From Endomychus coccineus (lineage: Eukaryota; Arthropoda; Insecta; Coleoptera; Endomychidae), in assembly GCA_958510875.1 (NCBI GenBank), contig OY294068.1, positions 70,782,633 through 70,846,632 of the forward strand: a stretch of DNA of 64,000 bases, given 5' to 3'. A program made the translations under genes and the position numbers. Positions 1-11,599 of the stretch are shown piece after piece; position 1 is the first letter of the stretch; each line of letters begins with the position of its first letter. Below the pieces are notes generated by a model. The model saw nothing but the letters and a program-made list of their open reading frames with translations. It did no database searches and was not told the origin of the DNA.

Positions 1-606
1 CCATCTAGAAAAACTAAATATCAATCTCATGTCAATCCGGAATAGTATTGTTGGTTACATGTGGGTTGTTTTATAATTTGTTCATAATGCAGGATGCTTG
101 GCTTTTCCTGGTTTGATTTGCTGAGGGAAACGTCAAAAGATTAAATGTCGGTACAAAAATAGTTTGCTCTCAGTTGTTGCTGACGTGCAAGGCAGTTAAT
201 ACCGGTAAGGCAGCTAATACCGGTAGTGATAGTTTGTTACTAGTTACTATTCAGATACTCAAAATTAAACTTTGTACTTTTGAAATAAAAACCTGATCCT
301 GGGACGACCGTGACAAATCTCTTGACATACTTTTTACATTATCTAGTAAAAGTATGACTCCTACGTTTTAAATTCCTAGTTTGCTAAAGAGGAACAACAA
401 ACAACTAGTACTAAAATATAGCAACGCTTTTTCGATAGTCATCCGAATTTATCAATAGCTCAATGTTCATCGAACATCCTTACTTTTATATAAAGAATGA
501 TCGATATCATTTTGAGTGAACGTAATATTGAATTTTCGTTGTAGCTTGGGGCTTAAGGAAACGGAATTCATTGATAATCGCGATACTGTGGACATCACAG
601 GTGGAT
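1..606. other. No recognisable gene
   Basis: AT-rich sequence with no long open frame, no splice-flanked conserved block and no repeat structure that I recognise. Confidence 0.5.
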
Positions 607-612
607 ATTGAC

Positions 613-1780
613 CAGCGCTGCCAGATTTTTTTTTGCCAAGTCGGGATTTTGGAACTTTTAAAGTGAAAAAAGCGGGATTCTATCGTCGAAAGCGGAACAT
701 AGTAAAAAAACGTATATAATCAGAAGTTTCTGAATATTTATCTTTTTATACGAGTTCAAATTACGTTTACGTAACAATAGATAGCAAAAATAGTCATAGA
801 AAAGCTATTTTGATAAAAATATGATATTTTAAATCAGATTTACCCTATCGTTAAATAGTTGAGTCTTATTCGTCTTCTGAATAAAAAAAATAAAAAAAAC
901 AGAAATCAAAATCAAAAAAGTTTTATTCATTAGAAAAATATGGCGTTTCAAATAATAGTCTGAAGAGTGAGTGTTACAAATTGCAACTTACAATAAGAGA
1001 ATAATTATTTATAAGAATTTCTTATTCATGATATTTCTGTGAAGATTTATCTTCTTTTAAAGTTTCCTTTTTCTCTTTAATAAAGATGAAGAACTCTTCA
1101 CAGGATAGCTGTAGATTAAACTGGATGAGTAATTCTGCTTTCATTAAATTTATGGAGCATTTATTTCTGGCATCCGACCATTTTAGATTCATCTGGGAAA
1201 AAACGCGTTCAGGAAAGCAGTTTGATGTTGGGATACTTAATATTAAAGACACTAGTTTAAACATATTCCTGGTATCTTTTTTTGGAAACTGTTGAAAGAG
1301 CTGGTGCCATTTCTGTGCGGTGGTGGCATTGGTGTATTTGCCACTATTCCCACTAATACGTCCAAGGATGATTTCAACAAGTTAAATTCTTCATATAAGT
1401 TATCTACCGAAATATTATCGCCTGTCAATTTTATTAAAGATACAGCATTTCCAATCATGTCAAAACTAACTTCACTTTCCAGGTTTATGAATTTAAGTCT
1501 AGAAAAAATATTTTCATCTGAAAAATTATAACGTTTGTCTATATATTGTTGACAATTTGTGTAAAAAATTTTGAAGTCTTCGATGGCTTTGGTCCGTTCA
1601 GATTCAACCAATTTATTTAAAATCTGTTTCGACTGGTAGCCGGAAACCCATTGTTTAGCACGCTGCACGCACGGTCGAGTTATCACCGAAAAGCGGGACT
1701 GAGCCTGTCCGGCGCGGGACATTTAATTTTGATTTAAAAATCGGGACGTCCCGCCAAAATCGGGACGTCTGGCAACGCTG
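613..1780 (-). mobile_element. Internally deleted hAT-family DNA transposon
   Basis: The ends are inverted repeats: the left end starts CAGCGCTGCCAGA and the right end is the complement of CAGCGTTGCCAGA, 12 of 13 bases matching. Both are followed inward by related TCGGGATTTTGG-type subterminal blocks. A 6-bp direct repeat, ATTGAC, lies exactly at both outer edges (607-612 and 1781-1786). hAT elements normally make 8-bp duplications, so the other two bases have diverged or the ends are off by one. The element carries only the C-terminal half of a transposase. That half identifies the family; the target repeat gives the boundaries. Confidence 0.8.
1022..1722 (-). pseudogene. hAT transposase C-terminal fragment, frameshifted
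   Basis: Two minus-strand open segments (1722-1252 and 1264-1022) overlap in different frames, so there is a frameshift near 1255. The second segment has the hAT dimerisation signature, with IPTSNCFPERVFSQMN followed by WSDARNKCSINLMKAELLI, as in insect hAT and ZBED-type proteins. The first segment matches the helical region just upstream. Nothing resembling the BED zinc finger or the N-terminal catalytic Asp is present. The frame starts almost inside the right terminal repeat, which implies an internal deletion. The fragment cannot encode an active transposase. It lies wholly inside the 613-1780 element. Confidence 0.8.
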
Positions 1781-1786
1781 ATTGAC

Positions 1787-2557
1787 GCTCCAATAAACAC
1801 TGCTCATATTCATTCGTCTTCCACATTCATAATATGAGACACTGTTTTGTTTCCAATCGTACCATAAGTAAACAACAAATTTTCGCCGGGCAAGTTTATG
1901 GAACGGCGTTTTTAAGTATTTATTGAAATTATGATAAAATGAAAGAACAATTACTTTGTTTTTATACCACTGTTGATAATAACATGAAAACGTTACTATA
2001 ATTTCAACACCGAAGTGCCATTATCAAACAAATACAAAATTATGAAGCAAATAATGAACATTTCAAGTATAAATAGGAATTAAAGTACAATAGGGTTAAT
2101 GGGAATTCAATTGAGAGTAAGGGATCATCGGAATTTCCGACAAAGTACAGTGTGAATTAAGAAACTATTTGTGCATTAAGATAATTACTATTTAATATTC
2201 TTATAATAATACTAAGACTGCTTTGAAAGACAAAGGAAAAGATCACTTTGATATAGGTCTAACTGTCATTGAGGATATTGTTATAGGAGTTTTTGACTCC
2301 TCTATTGATTCTAATATATTTAATTTGAAATCTTTGGTTTGATTATGTAAAATGCTTAGACCATCTAAAGTAGGAAAGGTATGACTTGTTTGTAAAAATG
2401 GTTAGCACAGGTTGAATCTGTTTTGTTCAGTCTGAAAGAACGAAAATGTTCTTGTTATCTAAATTACGAAAAGTTCTACGTATATAAAAAAGTCCGGGCA
2501 AATTAGCTTATAAACTTCAGGCTTACTATGTTTATTGGTTTTGTCTTTAGCATTATA
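1787..2557. other. Intergenic/intronic; one dispersed repeat
   Basis: No gene seen. The stretch around 1965-2040 (AAAACGTTACTAT, then GAAGTGCCATTATCAAACA) recurs at about 13945-14005, directly right of the long-TIR mariner-like element, so it is a dispersed repeat of unknown type. Confidence 0.5.
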
Positions 2558-2559
2558 TA

Positions 2560-3548
2560 CCGGGATATCAAAAATTATCTTGGTCAAGGGTGGTTGTGGA
2601 ATCTAAAACGTGTGTCTTACTTTACGTTTGAAATAATTATGTCACACTGACCACTGACATCATCAATAATCTACAAATTTCATACCTATTTATTTTAGTT
2701 GTAAAACAATAATGAACTACAAATTAAAAATTATCTTGGTCAAGGGTGGTTGTGGAATGTAAAACGAAATGTTAACTTTGAACCTTTTACAAGGTCGCAA
2801 TAGCCACAAACGGGGTCGAAAACTGTTTTAAATTGGTTAATTTTCGATAAATCGAATGACGTTCACGTGAGGAGCGCGTAGCTCGCGAGTTAGAAAAATG
2901 CAAATCTTCGGAACATAGAACGTCTTTACGAGGACTTTTCGCATGCGGTTTTCGCTCCATGGCGTTAGTTTATGAACGGGGTCAACTAAATAGCATAGTC
3001 TCGTGCCCCAAAATGTCGATTAAATAGGAAAATCTAATTAAAATAGAAACAGGTACTCTCAGGTCTCGGATACGCGCGTCTAACGTGCGACGTACCAAAG
3101 GGAATTTCTAGCTACTAAAATATACCCAAAAGCGGTTAAACGCTAGCGGCCTATAGCCGAAAACACTTTATTACAACTGGCGCCGACCGCACGGGGCATA
3201 AAACGGCCCCGAATTAACAAGATAGAGGTAAAAAGTATAAACTCTAACTGACGCGTAGCGAGCTCCTCGAGGCATATGTCAAAATGATTACGTTCGTAGC
3301 TAATTACATAGGACGTCTGGCGTTCATGCAATTGTGTTTTTATACAATTCGGACCTTTTAATTTCGATAGGCCACGTGAAAATTCCGTAGTCTAAAGCGC
3401 TAGAGACTTCTGAGTGTTATAACATTCGTATAAAATTGCGAAATTTCTCACTTTTAGAAACTTCAAATTAATTAATTTGACACAAGTTTTGATAACGTAA
3501 AGTAAGACACACAACCACCCTTGACCAAGATAATTTTTGATATTCCGG
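2560..3548. mobile_element. Inverted-repeat element family I, copy A
   Basis: Begins CCGGGATATCAAAAATTATC and ends with the diverged complement, flanked on both sides by TA (2558-2559 and 3549-3550). TA duplication and the terminal repeats of about 70 bp fit a non-autonomous Tc1/mariner-type element. Two further copies are at 34283-35248 (inverted) and 44273-45274 (same orientation). Near 2727 the terminal sequence TTATCTTGGTCAAGGGTGG appears a second time, so the left end is duplicated inward. A 62-codon minus-strand frame (3143-3331, starting MHERQTSYVISYERNH) is open in all three copies, but nothing identifies it as a protein. Confidence 0.85.
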
Positions 3549-3551
3549 TAT

Positions 3552-5130
3552 AAGATGGTTCTGCTCTGTAACAACAACATTCATTTCTCTGACGTAGCGG
3601 TTATAGAAAATTTCTCATGAAATCAGTAGATTTGCCGACGGCCAAATCCGTGGTGTCACAAACTATTCTGTGAGTTGTATCAGAGATATAACTGAACAGA
3701 TGGTCGGGGCTACAGCCTTGATGTGTATTTCTGATTCTATTTAAATTCACACAAAAGTGAATAACTTTGACACTGGCATATGATATATATGTATAGCTTC
3801 TGACAAATTTCTTCGTATTCATAAGAAAATCTACTGAACGGGAGTTTCCATGTCTTCATCGAATGTTTTTGATTCCATTTCACTCTCGGACAATAATTAT
3901 GATTATTTAAGGTCGATGATTTCACTCGGTTATGTATAACCTTTCCAAGATTCCGATTGCCATTTAGAATCTTAATCTTAATTCTCACATCAAATTACGC
4001 ACAGAATAGAACGATCATGAATCGAGTTGGTTGTTATAGCAACAAGCTGTTCAATAAGGCGCCGGCGTGTGAAGTTTAGAATTCACATTTAGTTAGTTTT
4101 ATTTTATATAGTTATGTAGTTATGAATAATATAACATTCTTCAACTGTAATGAAATTTATCTAATTCATTTACCTTTTTAAAGTATTAAAATTTGCTTCT
4201 GGCAACATTGTCTCAAAATTTCACAGATATTCTATGGTTTAACCTGTGGCGTCATTTCTCATTATCGGAAGCTTCATTTGATGATCAATATACAATTGAA
4301 ATCAAAGTATAATGTAAATTGAATATAATGAAAATAAAATACAATTGAAACGAACTACAATAAAAATTGAAATCAAGCAAAAACATAATGAATATTCATT
4401 TGAACTTGAAAGCAAATGAAATACATTAGAATTTCATTATAAACACAAATGAAAGTAGTATTGAAACGAAATCAAAGGAGAAAAAGTAAACAAATATACA
4501 AATAATACATAAATATATTCAGTCCCACAAACAAAGATTTAAATCGAACTTTTATCAAAATCGGAACATTTTCAATTGCTACAAATATTTAGTTATTCAA
4601 ATGTATACGAAAAAGCAAAAGCAACCAATAATTATTATAAAAGGCCTATCACATAAAACGTGAATTTGAGTCTGTAAATCATAGAACCGATTTACAATCA
4701 TTGAGTCAAATTTATACACATTTTATTAATTAAACTTGCAAATTTCTACGTATTTCCTTATAATGTTTAAAATTGTGTGTGGGTAGAAAGCCGATATAAT
4801 AAATCAGTAATTTTGGTACAGCTAAGACCTTTGCTATAGTGGTCATAACATTTTAAATACATCTGTTGATAACATTGTAACTACTTGGCGCAGAGGGATG
4901 TTTTCCCTCGTTCTCGAGTAATGACGTCTTCAACTATAGAAATATTTAATGGTTTTCTAATACTATTCATATATTTTACACATTAATGTGTTATAATTTA
5001 AATTTTTCGTGTTCCGTTTGTTGTTGCGACGTTACATTTTTAATTGATATTAATGCGATAAAGACGCTCAGTGCCTAATGCAATTAGTTTACGGAATCCC
5101 AAGCCTTAGTTGATGTGAATTAGTCACTTC
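3552..5130. other. No recognisable gene; A-rich tract
   Basis: No splice-flanked or domain-bearing frame. About 4280-4500 is purine/A-rich low-complexity DNA with many ATTGAAA/AATGAAA words. Short open frames in 3392-3988 show no family resemblance. Confidence 0.5.
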
Positions 5131-8100
5131 TAGTAAGTTTTTTGGGTCGCTGATCACGATTCCGTGGTTATTTTTCCCAAAAAACTTTCTTCAGATGGAA
5201 AATTCGGGAAATTTGAGATTTTACTGGGACAGTTATGAATAATGAAGTAAGTTTTGTTGCAAAAATGACTAATTATACTTCATTATTCATAACCGTCTCA
5301 GGAAAATCTCAAATTTCCCGAATTTTCCCTCTAGAGAGTTTTTAGCGAAAAAACAGCGGAATCGTGATCAGCGACCCAAAAAACCTACTAGAGGTCATTT
5401 TTGCAACAAAATTATACTTTATTATTCATAACCGAAACCATCTTAGGAAAATTTCAAATTTTCCGAATTTTCCATCTGGAGAGAGTTTTTTGGGATAAAT
5501 AACAGCGGAATCGTGATCAGCGACCCAAAAAACCTACTAGAGGTCATTTTTGCAACAAAATTATACTTTATTATTCATAACCGAAACCATCTTAGGAAAA
5601 TTTCAAATTTTCCGAATTTTCCATCTGGAGAGAGTTTTTTGGGATAAATAACAGCGGAATCGTGATCAGCGACCCAAAAAACCTACTAGAGGTCATTTTT
5701 GCAACAAAATTATACTTTATTATTCATAACCGAAACCATCTTAGGAAAATTTCAAATTTTCCGAATTTTCCATCTGGAGAGAGTTTTTTGGGATAAATAA
5801 CAGCGGAATCGTGATCAGCGACCCAAAAAACCTACTAGAGGTCATTTTTGCAACAAAATTATACTTTATTATTCATAACCGAAACCATCTTAGGAAAATT
5901 TCAAATTTTCCGAATTTTCCATCTGGAGAGAGTTTTTTGGGATAAATAACAGCGGAATCGTGATCAGCGACCCAAAAAACCTACTAGAGGTCATTTTTGC
6001 AACAAAATTATACTTTATTATTCATAACCGAAACCATCTTAGGAAAATTTCAAATTTTCCGAATTTTCCATCTGGAGAGAGTTTTTTGGGATAAATAACA
6101 GCGGAATCGTGATCAGCGACCCAAAAAACCTACTAGAGGTCATTTTTGCAACAAAATTATACTTTATTATTCATAACCGAAACCATCTTAGGAAAATTTC
6201 AAATTTTCCGAATTTTCCATCTGGAGAGAGTTTTTTGGGATAAATAACAGCGGAATCGTGATCAGCGACCCAAAAAACCTACTAGAGGTCATTTTTGCAA
6301 CAAAATTATACTTTATTATTCATAACCGAAACCATCTTAGGAAAATTTCAAATTTTCCGAATTTTCCATCTGGAGAGAGTTTTTTGGGATAAATAACAGC
6401 GGAATCGTGATCAGCGACCCAAAAAACCTACTAGAGGTCATTTTTGCAACAAAATTATACTTTATTATTCATAACCGAAACCATCTTAGGAAAATTTCAA
6501 ATTTTCCGAATTTTCCATCTGGAGAGAGTTTTTTGGGATAAATAACAGCGGAATCGTGATCAGCGACCCAAAAAACCTACTAGAGGTCATTTTTGCAACA
6601 AAATTATACTTTATTATTCATAACCGAAACCATCTTAGGAAAATTTCAAATTTTCCGAATTTTCCATCTGGAGAGAGTTTTTTGGGATAAATAACAGCGG
6701 AATCGTGATCAGCGACCCAAAAAACCTACTAGAGGTCATTTTTGCAACAAAATTATACTTTATTATTCATAACCGAAACCATCTTAGGAAAATTTCAAAT
6801 TTTCCGAATTTTCCATCTGGAGAGAGTTTTTTGGGATAAATAACAGCGGAATCGTGATCAGCGACCCAAAAAACCTACTAGAGGTCATTTTTGCAACAAA
6901 ATTATACTTTATTATTCATAACCGAAACCATCTTAGGAAAATTTCAAATTTTCCGAATTTTCCATCTGGAGAGAGTTTTTTGGGATAAATAACAGCGGAA
7001 TCGTGATCAGCGACCCAAAAAACCTACTAGAGGTCATTTTTGCAACAAAATTATACTTTATTATTCATAACCGAAACCATCTTAGGAAAATTTCAAATTT
7101 TCCGAATTTTCCATCTGGAGAGAGTTTTTTGGGATAAATAACAGCGGAATCGTGATCAGCGACCCAAAAAACCTACTAGAGGTCATTTTTGCAACAAAAT
7201 TATACTTTATTATTCATAACCGAAACCATCTTAGGAAAATTTCAAATTTTCCGAATTTTCCATCTGGAGAGAGTTTTTTGGGATAAATAACAGCGGAATC
7301 GTGATCAGCGACCCAAAAAACCTACTAGAGGTCATTTTTGCAACAAAATTATACTTTATTATTCATAACCGAAACCATCTTAGGAAAATTTCAAATTTTC
7401 CGAATTTTCCATCTGGAGAGAGTTTTTTGGGATAAATAACAGCGGAATCGTGATCAGCGACCCAAAAAACCTACTAGAGGTCATTTTTGCAACAAAATTA
7501 TACTTTATTATTCATAACCGAAACCATCTTAGGAAAATTTCAAATTTTCCGAATTTTCCATCTGGAGAGAGTTTTTTGGGATAAATAACAGCGGAATCGT
7601 GATCAGCGACCCAAAAAACCTACTAGAGGTCATTTTTGCAACAAAATTATACTTTATTATTCATAACCGAAACCATCTTAGGAAAATTTCAAATTTTCCG
7701 AATTTTCCATCTGGAGAGAGTTTTTTGGGATAAATAACAGCGGAATCGTGATCAGCGACCCAAAAAACCTACTAGAGGTCATTTTTGCAACAAAATTATA
7801 CTTTATTATTCATAACCGAAACCATCTTAGGAAAATTTCAAATTTTCCGAATTTTCCATCTGGAGAGAGTTTTTTGGGATAAATAACAGCGGAATCGTGA
7901 TCAGCGACCCAAAAAACCTACTAGAGGTCATTTTTGCAACAAAATTATACTTTATTATTCATAACCGAAACCATCTTAGGAAAATTTCAAATTTTCCGAA
8001 TTTTCCATCTGGAGAGAGTTTTTTGGGATAAATAACAGCGGAATCGTGATCAGCGACCCAAAAAACCTACTAGAGGTCATTTTTGCAACAAAATTATACT

Positions 8101-8505
8101 TTATTATTCATAACCGAAACCATCTTAGGAAAATTTCAAATTTTCCGAATTTTCCATCTGGAGAGAGTTTTTTGGGATAAATAACAGCGGAATCGTGATC
8201 AGCGACCCAAAAAACCTACTAGAGGTCATTTTTGCAACAAAATTATACTTTATTATTCATAACCGAAACCATCTTAGGAAAATTTCAAATTTTCCGAATT
8301 TTCCATCTGGAGAGAGTTTTTTGGGATAAATAACAGCGGAATCGTGATCAGCGACCCAAAAAACCTACTAGAGGTCATTTTTGCAACAAAATTATAAATT
8401 ATAAGTATATCATAAATAAATTTTCCAAATTTCCCACCTGGAGGGAGTTTTCCGAGAAAACTAACTGCGGAATCGTGATCAGCGAACCAAAAAACATAGT
8501 AGGGG
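5131..8505. repeat. 149-bp satellite array inside a MITE-like element
   Basis: Twenty near-identical 149-bp units run from 5431 to about 8396; the landmark ACCGAAACCATC recurs every 149 bases, from 5431 to 8262. Left of them are a diverged forward unit (about 5263-5430) and then one unit in inverted orientation (5131-5262). Right of them is a diverged terminal unit (8397-8505). The outer edges are therefore inverted repeats: the left edge carries GGGTCGCTGATCACGATTCC and the right edge its complement with one change. The simplest reading is a small inverted-repeat transposon whose right arm was amplified in tandem. No open frame runs through the units. Confidence 0.9.
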
Positions 8506-8829
8506 TGATTGTCGGCTCTTAATTCATTAATTTTCTAAACTTTTGGATTGTTTTTATAAGAATGCTCCTCTGATGGGTTGAACCCCCGTTTTGAGGGGGT
8601 AGAAAGGTCGACCCCCGCGGTCTTGATAGTCATGAATGATCTATGGGGTATTAGGAACAAAATGCAAAAAAAAAAATTGAAATTCTAGCTTACTATATTT
8701 TTTTTTTATTTTCCGGTTCGTTGCCTGGACTATTAGCTTTACGGTATGGTTTAGGTTTACAAAGAAAGATGAGACACAAAATGTAAATTTAGTTTATTCA
8801 CTGTTCATGATAATAAGTGCTGAAAGTGT
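8506..8829. other. No gene seen
   Basis: Short unassigned stretch with a small GC-rich hairpin-like block near 8575-8620 (GAACCCCCGTTTTGAGGGGG) and homopolymer A and T runs near 8665-8715. Confidence 0.5.
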
Positions 8830-9890
8830 TGGTCTCCTGCTTCAATTCAATAATAGAGATTTTGTCCAAAACGGTCTCTGACATTACGAAGCATTTCTAT
8901 TGTAATGGCCCGACATTAATCAATGATTCGCTGATGTAATTCATTTAATGACTGTGACTGAGTTTTATAAATCTTACATTTTAAGTGACCCCATAGAAAA
9001 AATCTAAGGGGGTCAAGTCAGGTGATCTTGCAGGCCACTCTGTTGGTCCTCTTCGGCCGATCTATCTACCAGGATTCGTCCGATTTAAATATTCATGAAC
9101 AGCAAGGGTATAATGAGGGGTGCACCATTTTGTTGAAATGTCAACTCTTCGGCATTGTAATTGTTATTATTTTCAAGCGTTCTGTCTATGCAGGATCGAT
9201 AGCGTCTTCTAATAATTGCAGATACATTTCTCCATAAAGATTTCCTGGGAGAAAGAAAAGAACCAATTAAACAATCGCCATAAATTCCAACCCATACATT
9301 TATTTCTTAGGATGTTTAGTGTGAACCTCATGGAATAGACGTGGATTTTCGTCAGACCAATATCGATAATTGTGACGATTAACAGTCTCATTTGGAAAAA
9401 ACGAACACTCATCGGAAAAACAAATGTTGAACACTAAATTCGGATTATTTATTATTCGTTCAGTCATAACCTCGCAAAATTTCAAACGTCTGTCAAAGTC
9501 ATCTTTATTTAATTGTTGTACAAGATGAATTTTGTAGGGGTGAAATTTATGTGTTTTTAAAATTCTGCGAATACTCGTACGAGATATGCCACACACTACA
9601 GGTAGTTGTCGGGTGCTTAATGTAGGGTCCATATTGACGTGGCCCAAAACAGCAACTTCCATTGCTTCGTTTTCAATCCTTCGATTTGGAGGAATTGGTT
9701 TTCGGTTTGTCACTGATCCTGTCTCCCTAAATTTTACTACCAGCTCAATTATGTATTTTCGGTTAACATGCTTATCTGGATTCATTCCATTGAATACCTG
9801 TGCTGCAATATCAACACATCTACCATTTTCATAATACAGTCCAATTAGCGATACTCGTTCTGCAGTAGAATAAACCATTTTAGATCAAAA
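8830..9890 (-). pseudogene. Mariner-like (DUF4817/DDE_3) transposase, decayed
   Basis: The minus-strand frame 9878-9300 (192 codons) starts MVYSTAERVSLIGLYYENGR, the helix-turn-helix N-terminus of insect DUF4817-type transposases. It continues through ISRTSIRRILKTHKFHPYKI to the first catalytic Asp block FSDECSFFPNE, then YRYWSDENPR. It stops at KHPKK, but homology continues to about 8830 in broken frames: a NGAPPHYTL block near 9115, where the second catalytic Asp of the usual DGAPPH reads Asn, then PDLTPLDFFLWGHLK near 8990. Several stops and frameshifts make it inactive. I could not find convincing terminal repeats. It resembles, but is clearly distinct from, the element at 11600-13926. 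Confidence 0.85.
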
Positions 9891-11597
9891 TAAAGTTTAG
9901 TCACAGACAAAACCCTACGAGATACTAAATTGAAATGAATTAAATGTAAATATTCGAAACTTTTAAGGAAGTGCAAAATTTATAAATTCTTTACAAAAAC
10001 AGAATTCCACAGCAGATAAAACGGAGTACTTTTTTCTTCGAACGATAAAATTAGAATTTACATTACCTTTTGTCACTGGTAAATGGATTGAGGAATGTAG
10101 AAAACATTTCCTTATTAAAATAAATAATAAAGAGAAATTAAAGTTAATAAATTATGTTGGATTTGCTGAAAAGAGAATTTAATGACTTAAAATATGGTAT
10201 CACACGAATTTTAATTCCATTTTAATTTTAGAGTTGAACCCTTGCGGGGTGTTGAAGTGACGGAGTTGAAAATTATACACAAAAGACTTCTTCTCCGGGA
10301 TAAAAATCAAGGGGTTCTAACATTTTTGCATCGAGCAATAATTATTGAGAAATCGTTTTGTTTTCATAGTTGTTCCCTTATCTTCTCAAAAACGGCTGTA
10401 TCAAATTTGTAAAACTAAGATGCGTTGAACAGAGAATTCGATTACCTTTAAAATAAAGTACCACTCGTCCCTTATTCCCATTTAAGATTTTTGGGTTAAA
10501 GCTCACCCTAGCGAGGGGTTGAAAGTTACAAGGTCGATGATATGGGCAAAATCTTTCCCCGGGAAATAAAAATTGACGGCTTCGAATGATTTTTTTTAAA
10601 CGAATGGTATATGAGATATCGGCCGTGTTTCGTTTTGATTGGCCCATCCGGTATATATCATAATTAACATCGTTTCGATGAGAATTGTTACGAAGGAGAA
10701 AGGATTAACTATATCGTTGATTTTCTTTTGTACTGATTCTTTAGTTGATATGTGATGTGTATGTTATGTGTAGATGTGTATATTATTTACAGTTATTTTA
10801 TATCGGGTTATATAATGAGTTATTCCGTTTTAGGAAAGCATGACTGGAATAAAAACATATTTGAATAGATGGAATTTGGGATGCTTGTTGTACCTCTATA
10901 CAAAAGGCAAAATGTATTATTCGTAAATAATGTTTCTTTGATACATTTATTTCAATTAAAATGAAATCTGACTGAAGTTCGAGGTTCCGTGGGTTTTAAG
11001 CCGAGGCAAAAACCTGGCTTTGATGCATGAAATAATTGATATTTTCTGCGTTTTATAAACTCTAATTGATTTCTCAACAAGCGGTCATTCAAAAACGTTC
11101 CTCTTACATCAGTCTAATAATTTCATTGTGAAGTAATTTGTATTATTCAATTTTTATGAACCTGTTAATCTTTTAGTAGGAAATTCAATAAAAATTAGTT
11201 CTCATGGTATGATTATATTCCCTGAAATTCTTTTTCCCTTTTTAGTATATATATTTACATAAACTGAATGGTAAAAGATCATGAGATATTAGTGAAATTG
11301 TTGAAATAGCAAAGTGGTAAATGGAATAACTGCTTCTCCAAGAAAATAACTCGCTACTGATTATAATAAGATATCTAAACAGAAATTGCTGTTTAAAGCA
11401 ACAAAAAATATCGTTGACTAAATAAAAGGCGGGAAAAAAGACCAGTGTTGCCACTGTGTAGGCATAAGGTCATCATAAATCAGAAAATTTTGGTCCTTTC
11501 CTTTCACCACCATTTACAGTTGGGAAGGTTTTTTAAACATAAATAAATAATCTCTTTTATGATTAATTGAAATAACAATTATTAATTTGTCTTTATA
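9891..11597. other. No gene; two diverged copies of a ~240-bp repeat
   Basis: Around 10190-10400 and 10430-10650 two diverged blocks share the order: word with 'attccc/attccatttta', 'gttgaa..gggg', 'ccgggataaa/ccgggaaataaa'. They are probably old copies of one dispersed repeat. No host exon recognised; the 89-codon minus frame at 10378-10647 has no family features. Confidence 0.4.
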
Positions 11598-11599
11598 TA

